Shown here: positions 12,507 to 21,803 of the stretch, piece after piece | Position numbering within the stretch: position 1 is the stretch's first letter | Layout: the number at the start of each line of letters is the position of its first letter | Origin: Steromphala cineraria | Lineage: Eukaryota > Mollusca > Gastropoda > Trochida > Trochidae | Direction: 5' to 3' | DNA length: 64,000 nt | NCBI GenBank assembly: GCA_916613615.1 | Contig: OU744732.1 | Coordinates: 31,072,673 to 31,136,672, forward strand | Position numbers and translations under genes: made by a program | The notes under the pieces: generated by a model | What the model saw: only the letters and a program-made list of their open reading frames with translations | What the model was told of the DNA's origin: nothing | The model's database searches: none

Positions 12507-12523
12507 TTCAGGGAAGATATCTT
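12507..12523. repeat. LINE target-site duplication, left
   Basis: TTCAGGGAAGATATCTT (17 bp) is repeated exactly at 13,608-13,624 on the far side of the LINE fragment. Confidence 0.85.
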
Positions 12524-13607
12524 TTTTTTTTTTTTTTTATAAATTTTATTCACCACCCCTGTTACATCAAATCGACCTCCCTTCCAGGGAAAAGGAGGCC
12601 ACTTGTACAATAAAGTCTCTTATCAGAGTGGGATTTTTGATAAACATACATCACTCGCTCACAGATACTCGCATACAAATTAAACAATCCCCTTTAATGT
12701 ATAATACAATATATGAGAATAATACATTCATATGGTATTCAAAAATGAACTATTGCGCTAATGCACATTGTTAATGCTGCTCTTCTGACGAAAATAAGAT
12801 ATGATACAGCATCCAGGACTGGTAAAATTTATCAGCAGAACAATTGCTGAAAGATATGTCTTTTTCTATTCTATATCTGACAGACATTTCTTTTACAAAT
12901 CTATTAAAATGGGGTTTACACTTCTGAAATTTACATTTGTAAATGAAAAACTTTGCAGACAAGAGAATAAAGTCAAAAATTTTGTCTGTTACAATATTTT
13001 CCTTAACACCAAACAGTATCAATTCAAGACTGAGATTCATATTACACACATGTGAACATTTCTTTATCCAGGAGCAGAAGTCCTTCCAAAATAATTGAAT
13101 AAACATACAATCCCACAGCAAATGTGAAATTGTTTCATTTTCAGTTTGACAAAATGTACACAAATCATTTTCTGTATATTTCTGTTTAAACAGGTAGGTG
13201 TTGGTTGTAAGAATTCTATGTATAACTCTGTATTGGAACCAACGTAGTTTTACTTCTTGTGTTGCCCGGGTCATTTTAAAATAAATGCTGTTCCAGTTCA
13301 AATTATCAAACTGTGCTTCCCATTTTTTTTGACCTTTTGTTTTTAGATCCGAAAATATGAATATAGAATATATATGCTTAGCTCCTGTTTTCTGACTACG
13401 AAGCTTTTGTAGTGAACATCTAAAATCTAGGACAGTGTCAGATTGCACTCTATCTACAGCAGTAGACTTTAAATATTGCTTGATACTTTTCACAACACCA
13501 TAAAAATCTAAAAAGTTTGTGGGAAGTTGGTATGTTTCTTGAAATTCTTCAAATGATAAAAATTCTTTCTTGTCATCAACCAAGTCAATAACCTGAGTAA
13601 CACCTTT
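12524..13607 (-). mobile_element. 5'-truncated non-LTR retrotransposon (LINE) insertion
   Basis: The minus-strand insertion is about 1.08 kb. It ends in an A-tail, seen as 17 T on the plus strand (12,522-12,538). An exact 17-bp target-site duplication flanks it. It holds the C-terminal coding part of a LINE ORF2 and a short 3'UTR. The intact tail and perfect duplications suggest a fairly recent insertion into the ACK intron. Confidence 0.85.
12771..13607 (-). pseudogene. LINE ORF2 C-terminus (zf-RVT region), 5' truncated
   Basis: The open frame enters from the 5' truncation point and stops at 12,771. I see no ATG start, because the coding sequence begins inside the protein. It encodes about 275 residues, including a RWFQYRVIHRILTTNTYLF segment. 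After it comes a Cys-His cluster, CTFCQTENETISHLLWDC, typical of the zinc-binding region downstream of reverse transcriptase in CR1/L2/jockey-like LINEs. The catalytic RT and endonuclease parts are missing, so this fragment is dead on arrival. The exact clade cannot be fixed from this piece. Confidence 0.85.
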
Positions 13608-13624
13608 TTCAGGGAAGATATCTT
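13608..13624. repeat. LINE target-site duplication, right
   Basis: This is an exact 17-bp copy of 12,507-12,523, next to the 5' truncation point of the minus-strand LINE. Confidence 0.85.
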
Positions 13625-13789
13625 AAATTCTGATAACAGCAATGATCTGACGTCATCGAACATTGCACTGACGCAATTACATGCTCATGACGTCATGTTG
13701 TTGCTTAGGCAATGGGCTCTCTTTGGAGCAGACTCAAAGTCAATTTCGATAGATAATTTTAATCTTAAAATAAAAGATTTGGGACCAAG

Positions 13790-13970
13790 TGATCCCCTGC
13801 CCTCAAGACCTTGAAAGCTGAAATCTTATGAACATACCCTTATCCAATGAAGATCGTAATTTATAGATTGGATAATCCTTTGGCCACTAAACTTGTGAAC
13901 AACTCACCATTTTTATAAAATATTATTGATAGCTTGAACAGCTACAGAGCCAACAGCTCTATTTTTAGTG
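13790..13970 (+). mobile_element. Family A 3'-end remnant
   Basis: A decayed core (GACCTTGAAAGCTGAAA, AATTTATAGATTGG) ends in GCTACAGAGCC-AAC-AGCTCTATTTTT. That is the family A terminal hairpin with one unpaired position. Confidence 0.6.
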
Positions 13971-13998
13971 AGTATATTCCCAAGAGATAAAAGAACTA

Positions 13999-14170
13999 CA
14001 GTAGAACACAGATATGACAAACTCCAAGAGACCAGAATTTAGTTTGCTTTATCCGGTGTTCGCTATTCACATTTGGCCGCCGTACATAGGGCTATTGACG
14101 GGACTTAAAATGTTTTTTCACTATATCCGATTGTTCGCTATATCCGAGTTTGCTATATCCTGTTCTACTG
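13999..14170 (+). mobile_element. Tc1/mariner-type MITE with TA target duplication
   Basis: The ends CAGTAGAAC and GTTCTACTG are flanked by TA on both sides. Internal ATATCCG-TGTTCGCTAT repeats are present. A related truncated copy lies at 47,764. No transposase is present. Confidence 0.75.
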
Positions 14171-14430
14171 TATTTCTCAACAGGAGTTCATTGTTGACAT
14201 GGTGTTTGCTTTATGTAACAGCTTTCAGATAAACGCTATCAAATTTCATATTTCTTTACATCTCTATGCTATGGAGAGCTAGGAGATCCAGAATTAAGAC
14301 TGTGATATCCAGTCTTTCACAACCCAGTATATCATATGCTCACAAATACAAGGAATAGCCATCAGGAATCTTCCCTGGTTGAGTTTACTGTTATTAATAC
14401 CTCACACTTGACATTTGGAGGATTTTTTCC

Positions 14431-14866
14431 TTAAAGGGACCATTCGAGCGGGGAATTTTTTGTGGAAACGAAATTCAGGAGGACTTTCCTGTTTACAGTT
14501 ATAAATGATTTTTACATGTTAATTTCACACTTAATTTCAATTATGTTTGTAAGGTTAGCATTGCAATGTTAAAGATTAAACAATTTGCCAAAGAATAAAG
14601 TGTATTGCTCGAAAATTAAAAACATCGTGAAATGAAGCCAATCTTCGAAGCTAGGATCGTGGAATGCATTATTACGACAAAATGTTGTTGTAACTGGTAA
14701 CTTTTATTATGAATTATTTGTGAATTTACTCCTCTTATATCAGTCAAGTAATTATTTCTTTATTTTATTAATGAATAAGCATAATACAGCACATATATAT
14801 ATTTGTTTTCTCGGAATGCTAACGTTTCAAAATGGCGGACGAAACGCGGTCGAGTGGTGCCTTTAA
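14431..14866. mobile_element. MITE with TTAA ends
   Basis: The left end TTAAAGGGACCATTCGAGCG is matched by the inverted right end CGGTCGAGTGGTGCCTTTAA, with about four mismatches in 20 bases. TTAA at each extreme suggests a piggyBac-like target preference. AT-rich, non-coding interior. Confidence 0.7.
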
Positions 14867-15094
14867 CATGCTGCCTATGAAATCAACAATTCACAATGGT
14901 TGTTACAAGACCTCATAATTTTGTGACTTTCATGTCAACATTTAATGTTAATTGAGACAATCTTTAAGCGTTGCCTCTCATTCTAATAGATACTTCCCCC
15001 AAGGGACTCAGCAACTTAATCTCCAGAAGAGACCTGTTCTTAAATGCAGTAGATTTGGGTGCAATTCTACACTGAATTCAAGGGCAGTTCCACT

Positions 15095-15195
15095 TATGGT
15101 TCACTAGTTCCAAGAGAGAGTCACCGGTTTCATATTGTATTCGAACCCAAGACCCTTCGATCCAAACCCAAACAGGTTGAGCACAGCGTTGTCCC
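15095..15195 (-). repeat. Possible decayed tRNA-derived SINE
   Basis: The minus strand contains TCTTGGGTTCGAATACA, which resembles a pol III B box, preceded by a poorly conserved A-box region. It resembles the better-preserved SINE at 50.93-51.00 kb, which has GTCAAGGGTTCGAATCCC. Confidence 0.4.
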
Positions 15196-15594
15196 GTCCC
15201 TCCTCGGTATTTCCAAAGAGCTAGTGTCTATCAAGCATCATTTCATGAGACTCTCCAACTATTGGCCTTCTTTACTGCTTTTTATCCCGTCTGCTTCATT
15301 GATATGTGTCTATCCGTCTGTCTGTCCAAATCCGAGGGAAGAGCTTTCCTTAGAAACTGTTCAAGATAGGATAAACATAATTTGGTGTGTGCTTCGAGGG
15401 TGTCAATACCTTGAAAGAATTCAAAAATCATGTTATTTTTTCCAGAGTAATGGCCCTTGATCCTTTTTAACCAATCTAGGGGGTTATATTGAATACTATG
15501 AATTCTTGTTAAACTGAACACATTTCAGAAAGTAGTTATGCTTGAAGAACAACTAACTGAAGAAACAGCTAACCAAGATATGTTTTACTTCCAG

Positions 15595-15689
15595 CCCTGA
15601 GAAATATTGGTGGAAAGGGCAGAACAAGCGGACGGCTGAGATCGGACACTTCCCCCGCAACATCCTTGATCCCCAGAGGAGACTAGCTT
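15595..15689 (+). CDS. TNK2: ACK/TNK2-like, SH3 domain exon b
   Basis: This 95-bp exon has a TTCCAG acceptor and a GTAAGT donor. Its first base completes the Asp codon begun in the exon ending at 2,058. It encodes PEKYWWKGQNKRTAEIGHFP and RNILDPQRRLA. The paired tryptophans, the TAEIGHFP strand and the following N are the second half of an SH3 domain. The exon ends on one base of a Ser codon completed by the exon at 20,440. The domain is therefore split by a 13.5 kb intron, and the matching phases make the join secure. Its length and sequence fit ACK family SH3 domains. Confidence 0.92.
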
Positions 15690-15985
15690 GTAAGTATCAT
15701 ACAATGACATAGAATAGTTTGTTCAAAGCTACATATTGGTTTATCAAATGTAATCATGGCGTGTTTGATTACATTGTACCTTTCAAGACGCTCAACCTGC
15801 ACACTTTTTTCATGCTTTTTTATGGCTGAGTATGAATAATTTATCACCTCGCTCAAGAGGGTGACATTAGTATCTAGTATCCATAGTCACAAGAACCAAT
15901 AAGATATCCAGGAGGTAGGATAAAATATATTACTTCATTGACTACCTTTCAATAACCCTAACTACAATGTCCAGTATATATATAT

Positions 15986-16162
15986 AGTGTATAAAATAGA
16001 TTGGAAACCTAGCCTGTCCTGAAAATTAATTGGTCAGTTAAAGAAAAATAAAGAAAAAATGTGAATAGTTACGGTACCAGTCCTGTCCGAAAAGTAACCA
16101 GTCCTGGCAAAAAGTAATAAGTTAAAGGACTGGCAGACGGGCTCTATATTAAACACTGATAT
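15986..16162 (+). mobile_element. Family C MITE, copy 1
   Basis: The left end AGTGTATAAAATAGATTGGA and the inverted right end TATTAAACACT match the copy at 57,519-57,716. Internal CCAGTCCTG-AAAAGTAACCAG repeats occur in both. Flanks are TA-rich (TATATATA), consistent with an 8-bp duplication but not diagnostic. Confidence 0.65.
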
Positions 16163-16508
16163 ATATAAATATATATATATCATTTCAACATGTGACTAAT
16201 TAGTTGTTTAAGAGTAAATTCAGTTACTTAGACATTTGTGTAATTCAACCTATTCCTATTAAAGCGGACACTCTACCACTCGCCCACGATGTTTGGATGA
16301 AGTCATTTCACTTCTCCACAACAGGTTGAATATCAAGGTTGTCACCTGATACATGCTTCAGTTGTAGAAGATGAGTTAGTTCAGTTCAGAGCATTGGCGT
16401 CACATCAGGAAGTTGGTGACATTTGAAATGACACATGAAGATAACTGTGTCATCGATAATCATTTTTAATGATGATTAGTCATAAGCTATCAATAGTAAT
16501 ATTTTTAT

Positions 16509-17285
16509 CATTTGTTGGTCTACCTCTCATTCTTATATTTTTTCACATCGGCGTTTCAATTTGTTACCTGCATGAGCTTAACTCTGAAACTACTTGACCA
16601 ATCTTCAATAAATGCCTTTGGGGGGTTTCAACTTCTTTTCAATTTTATATTGTTTGGTTTCCATGGCAACATTTTTTACTTTGTCATTAAGGCGAAGGGT
16701 TTATGTTTCCGGAGTTTAACTCTGAAACTACTTCACCAATCTTCACCAAATTTTGTATAAATCATCCTCATATCAAGGAGCTTCAATTTCTTTTCAAATT
16801 TGTATTGTTTGGTTTCCATGGCAACATTTTGGACTTGGTCATGTTTAAGTTTCCGAAGCATGACTCTGAACTTCATGACCACTCTTTATTAAATCTTGGT
16901 ATACATCCTCTTTATATTCTGTAGATGAGCCTTTTGGCGGTTCCAACTGTTTTTCATCATATATTTTTGGGTTTCCATGCAGTCTAAGTAAACCTAGCCT
17001 AAATATTATCCGTTTCACTCCTATACTGAGTCTAAAAAGGTCTAGTAGAGGGTCACGTCAGCCGACCTATCTGTGACCTACAACTCCAACGTTTTACGTG
17101 CAAAGGCAGACTACTGTGGCTTGGTAAGCTGAGTTCTGTTTGGTCAATTTGATACGTGGGCTGACGCGACCCTCTACTAGGCCTTTTTAGTATAGGAGTG
17201 AAACGGATAATATTGAGTCTAGGCTCACTTAGACTGGGTTTCAATGGTAACAGTTTGGACTTTGTAATTTTGAAGGAAAGGGTTA
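16509..17285 (+). repeat. Tandem repeat, unit about 150 bp, interrupted by U1
   Basis: Units share TTAACTCTGAAACTACTT-ACCAATCTT, TTCAACTTCTTTTCAA and TTTGGTTTCCATGGCAACA. About three units precede the U1 element at 16,980. The last unit resumes after it with GGTTTCAATGGTAACAG. Confidence 0.7.
16980..17236. mobile_element. U1 palindrome-ended element, short copy
   Basis: It starts CAGTCTAAGTAAACCTAGCC and ends with its imperfect inverse CTTAGACTG. The inverted homology extends about 80 bp inward (AATATTATCCGTTTCACTCC). Flanks GGTTTCCATG and GGTTTCAATG suggest a 10-bp target duplication with one change. A longer copy is at 51,278-51,993. No coding capacity. Confidence 0.75.
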
Positions 17286-18969
17286 GTTCTGCATGACAAG
17301 AATGGTGTATGGGGGAGACATCTGTTTTTATGGGTAAAGCGCTTCTAGTTGTCCATTGGGCAACAAAGCAAGGCTACCGCCCACATATGGTTGATTAGTC
17401 ATGTTCGAGTGCATGTTGTGAAAACCTTGGTTCACAATGACAGCCTTACTTGCACGTTTCAATGTCAATATATATATATAAACAGCAGTCATAGCATATG
17501 AAATAAATACACAGGAGCTTTTCTTTTAACCAGGTGACTGGTCCTTTACACAAGTACACAATTGTAAGTCGTAAAACATAAAACTCCATCCATGACTTTA
17601 ACTAACCTGAATCTCCCCTGAATGATAACCCCAAACTAAAGAAAAGGGAAAACTTAGGGAAAAGGGAAAACAATGATATTTTCATCCATTTCTTTACCTG
17701 TTTTGCATACCTGAATATTTGTCTGACTTAAGTATAAAATGACAATTGTGTTCATGTTTTCACTTTATCAAACATCAATATAAAGGAAACTTTGACAAGT
17801 CTATTTGAGAGTTGACCTGATTCAGCTGAGGTCACAGGGTGCAGTAAACATTGGCTCAATGTCAGGCTGAATTATTGGTTCATTGTTGACTGGTTATCAG
17901 ATTAATATCATGTCTTGATTCCAATCATGACTGGACACTTTTCATATTTTGACCTCAATCGTGTCTTTGAATACACAAACATCAGAAAAGCAAAATCTTT
18001 TTTTTAAGGAGTTAGCATTAATGTGAAACCAAATATATTTCCCAAAAGCAAATCTTGATTTAATTTTTGCTCTTGAACCTGATATGGCATTCCAATGTTG
18101 GAGCTGTCTTTGAAATGTTGTTTTTTGGGGTTCACACTGAATTATTTTGATTACCTTTTACCATATTTCCTTTAATAGGGGCCCTTATTAACATTTAAGG
18201 AGTCATAACACCTGATAAAGTCTGTATACAAGTTCAGGTGCCTTTACCGCTGGCTGGTATTAAAGGCCCGGCCCCAATTAGAGGAAATATGGTATGATTA
18301 TGAAACTCTAGGATCTTTTCATTCAGAGGAGTATTTGAAATATGGTTTAATGCCTTCAAGCAGGGCTTGCGGTCAGAAAAATAGACAAGCCCTCCTGTAC
18401 ATTTGACATGCAATATGAAAACAGTTTGTATCTCTAAAATCACATAAGCCAGCCAGCTTGCTGACCTCTTCTTGAATAAGCCAAATCTGAAAGTAACTAG
18501 AATTGCCAGGCGGGCAGGCACTATTTTGAAAAGTGATTCAGTAAAAAAGTTATATTTCCCAGTATTTGTAAGATAAAAGTAAATTTATGAAATTCAAACA
18601 TTTATTTCTGACCCTCGAAATATAACATTTGCAAACAAAAAGAAGATAATGATGCAAAACTTTCAACACATCCAGCATCAATCAGCTCTCTGACACCACT
18701 TCTACCCCGAATATCTCATCATCAATATCTCATAAGCTTAACACTCCTCTCTTGTTTGTAAAATTCAATCTCCCTTAATTTTCCCCAATAAGGGTAAGCA
18801 TATTTATCTCAGGTAGAACTCAACTAGAGACTAGTTGAACTACTGGAGGTAAGCATGTCCCAATATAGACCAGTCTATTGAATATACAGGGTTGAGATTG
18901 AACAGGCTAGTAAGTAATTGACTTTATTAGTTTGTGTAGTCAACCAAGACTTTGTGAACACTACTGGGT

Positions 18970-19215
18970 CTGTGTCAATAGTCACACAGGTAGGAGATTT
19001 TTAACATTTATCGTCTAATATTCATTTTGTTTTAATTCTGAATTGGGTAGTTTGGGCCTTTGTCAATAAACACTGTTAGGTAGGAGATTTTAACATTTAT
19101 CGTCTCATATTCATTTTGTTTTAATTCTGTATGAGGTAGTTTCGCCTGTGTCAATAGTCATTGTTAGGTAGGAGATTTTGAACATTTATCGTCTAATATT
19201 CATTTTGTTTTAGCT
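18970..19215 (+). repeat. Tandem repeat, three units of about 85 bp
   Basis: Units contain GTAGGAGATTTT-AACATTTATCGTCT, ATATTCATTTTGTTTTA and GTCAATA--CA-TGTTAG. Confidence 0.75.
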
Positions 19216-19289
19216 CTATATGTTGCAGTTTGTGATTTAGTTAATTGGTCTGTGTATGTAACCAAAATTGCATCTAGTATACACCATTT

Positions 19290-19790
19290 GCATCTAGGTT
19301 TGTAGTTTGGCAGGTATGATATTTTACTTGTATATTCACCTGGTTTATATATTAAAGTAATTGAGTTCTATAGTTTGTATTATCTATTGACAATCTATGA
19401 TATCTTGAATCTAGGTAGGAGGTTTGGCAGGTATTATATTTTACTTGTGTATTCACCTGGTTTAAATTTTGAAATAATTGAGTTCTATAGTTTGTATCAT
19501 TTGTTGACAAGCTATGATATCTTGGATCTAGGTCGTTAGTTTGGCAGGTATGATATTTTACTAGTGTATTGACCTGGATTATATTTTGAGGAAATTGAGT
19601 TCTTGAGTTTGTATTATCTATGAAATCATGGATCTAGGTTGCTAGTTGGGTAGGTATGATATTATTTCCTTCTATATCATCGTGTTTATAGTCTGTGAGC
19701 TTTTGAGTTATTTAGTTTATATCATCGATTGACACTTTGAAATCTTGGATCTAGGTCGGTAGTTTGGTAGGTATGATGTTTATCCATTGT
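19290..19790 (+). repeat. Tandem repeat, four to five units of about 120 bp
   Basis: Units share TTTGGCAGGTATGATATTTTAC, TTGAGTTCTATAGTTTGTAT and ATCTTGGATCTAGGT. Divergence increases toward the right end. Confidence 0.7.
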
Positions 19791-19942
19791 ATATATAACA
19801 GAGCAGTAAGTATTTGAGCTGTTTTATTTTTTGGAGTCTTGGTAAAAATTAGCTTTACTTGAATGCAGGAGGAGGGATAATTTTGCTCAGAGTTTATCAC
19901 AATAATTAACTCAGGACAGATAATCGGTACTTCCTTACAACT

Positions 19943-20137
19943 CCTTTGAGAGGCATTTTAGAAGTTGGAATGACAATAATGCTGAGGAATATATGGATGA
20001 CAACTTCTTTGTTCATTGTATGCGACGTTTCGACACAGATTCTTGTGTCGTTCTCAAGAAGAGAGGAGAGAATCTGTGTCGAAACGTCGCATACAATGAA
20101 CAAAGAAGTTGTCATCCATATATTCCTCAGCATTATT
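19943..20137. mobile_element. Foldback family F1, best two-armed copy
   Basis: The left arm (19,943-20,058) and the inverted right arm (20,070-20,135) pair from the hairpin motif out to ATAATGCTGAGG. Only a purine-rich loop of about 12 bp separates them. The copy lies about 300 bp upstream of the CRIB exon. Confidence 0.8.
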
Positions 20138-20439
20138 CCTTACAACTTGTTGATTATTTCTATAATATACAAGGTCTTGCCTGATGGGTATCAGGACTTG
20201 TGTAGTAGACACTTGGGTATACTTAAACAGTACAGGACAGTATATGTCAATCTTTCATTACTTTTCTCAATATAACCTCTTCTATGAAAAAGAAAAATAA
20301 CTACCCCTATTGAAACCCCAGATGACAAGCTTTTTCTTGTCATTCCTTTTAGTCTTTAAATTTATTTTCACCATAAGTATTGTGTATGCCTTGTGACCGG
20401 AAGTTACATCAATCTTAGACATATTGACTTCTATTTCAG

Positions 20440-20536
20440 CTCTTGACATCAGCAAGCCCTTGAAGAACAGTTTCATACACACTGGACATGGGGACGTTGG
20501 CGGCAACTCTTGGGGGGACCCTACCGCCATCGATGA
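20440..20536 (+). CDS. TNK2: ACK/TNK2-like, CRIB motif exon
   Basis: This 97-bp exon has a TTTCAG acceptor at 20,437-20,439 and a GTGAGT donor. Two leading bases complete a Ser codon. The frame encodes LDISKPLKNSFIHTGHGD, followed by a Gly/Asn/Trp segment and DPTAID. The ISxPLxxSFIHTGHGD block is the CRIB (CDC42/Rac interactive binding) motif of the ACK family, which binds GTP-loaded CDC42. Both histidines typical of the motif are present. The exon ends two bases into an Asp codon finished at 21,348. Position immediately after the SH3 domain is the expected ACK order. Confidence 0.93.
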
Positions 20537-21347
20537 GTGAGTTTACTTGTGTAGTATATTTGAATAATTGCCCGCTGTAAGTGATAGCCTGCCCAAAATA
20601 TGTTCTGGTGTAGCATGCAAATTCTTCCCCAGTCCATGCCTTTCCCCAGAGCAAAAAGCTTAGACCAAACTTTCTCCGGGGATGTTTGTTCTCAGATATA
20701 TTCTTCGCGGCCAAAACTCTTGCTCCATTTGTTCTGGATTAATTTCTTGGTTCCAGCCAGGTAATCCTTAAATAATAACCTGCTTAAAGACATACAGTAT
20801 GTTGTTGATGAAACTTGTCCACAAGAGCTCAGGAGTTACCTCCCTTTATCAGTGACACATTTAGCTATGCTTGATCTGACCTGAGGCATGTAAGACTGTT
20901 TTGTGCTGTGTAATATCTTGTACATAAGGAAATTAAAAATCAAATTTGATATGCACAATCGCAGTATGCTTCAAATATACAAAGTTACTAAAAGAAAAAT
21001 CAGTAAAGAAAAAATAAAAACTTCTAATTTAATGTTTCATTTATACTTTGCAAAATCCTTTAAAGCGTTGACACCCATTTGGCGCTCCTCCAGTATTCAA
21101 CCCTAACATTTTCCTCTCCAGTGTGTATTACTTCAGTCTTTATTTTTATTTATTTTGTTAGATATTAATAACATTTCTTTGACTTTGAATTGTGTCAAAT
21201 TTGATAATTTGGTATTAAAATATTCAGCTTTGCATTGATTGAACCTGCAACATTCAAATATTTTTTTCTCTCTAATTGCATTTGCTTCTCTCAAGCTATC
21301 ATTCCTTGATAGGATTTAAGTTATCTCAAATATTCACTTTACTTCAG
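20537..21347 (+). other. ACK intron
   Basis: An 811-bp GT-AG intron. AT-rich; no recognisable repeat or coding segment seen. Confidence 0.75.
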
Positions 21348-21439
21348 TGTGTACCTGCGGAATCCTATGGACCCGCCCGACATCACGAATGCCACTGAAG
21401 TAACTGCCACCAAATTGCCAGACAGGAGCGGAACCAAAC
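21348..21439 (+). CDS. TNK2: ACK/TNK2-like, post-CRIB exon
   Basis: This 92-bp exon has a CTTCAG acceptor and a GTAAGA donor. It encodes VYLRNPMDPPDITNATEVTA and then TKLPDRSGTK. The YLxNPMDPPD stretch directly after CRIB is a conserved hallmark of ACK proteins and confirms the family over other SH3/CRIB proteins. The last base starts an Arg codon completed in the final exon. No further domain is expected here, since this is the start of the long proline-rich and disordered tail. Confidence 0.92.
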
Positions 21440-21803
21440 GTAAGATAAAATTGAATTAAATTTAATGGGATGAAATATGCTTTAATGGGTTCAAAAGATA
21501 TCTTTGTAATGAATGTCATGACAAAACAGAATTCATTATATTTCTCTCTTTATACCCTTTCAACTCATTTCAAATAATAAGTAGCACCTTTTAAACCATG
21601 CGTTCGAATGAAGACTTTTGCTTTCTGAATTTGTTGTGATTTTTAAATAATTTTGCTGCCTTAAATGATATGGCAGTGATTTATTCAGAACACATGCTAA
21701 GAGCTTAATTAAACAGACTCTCAGACTTATGTTTTTTGCAATTAACATATCTGATGAATCCATGTTTTTTTTTTCAAAATCTAATGATATCCTCTTATTT
21801 CAG

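Larger units (their letters stand above)
2059..15594 (+). other. Large ACK intron (13.5 kb)
   Basis: The intron is bounded by a GTGAGT donor and a TTCCAG acceptor. Apart from the repeats listed separately, the stretches 2,570-3,740, 3,950-4,900, 5,260-6,450, 8,100-9,350 and 11,870-12,500 are AT-rich with short chance reading frames. I see no conserved protein in them. Confidence 0.8.
15690..20439 (+). other. ACK intron (4.75 kb)
   Basis: The intron is bounded by GTAAGT and TTTCAG. It contains the repeats listed separately. The stretch 17,300-18,960 is AT-rich, and I see no coding or repeat structure in it. Confidence 0.8.

Noticed and set aside
13650..13695. Cluster of TGACGTCA sites as an enhancer
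   Set aside because: Two copies occur, but the motif also appears at several unrelated places; no further support.
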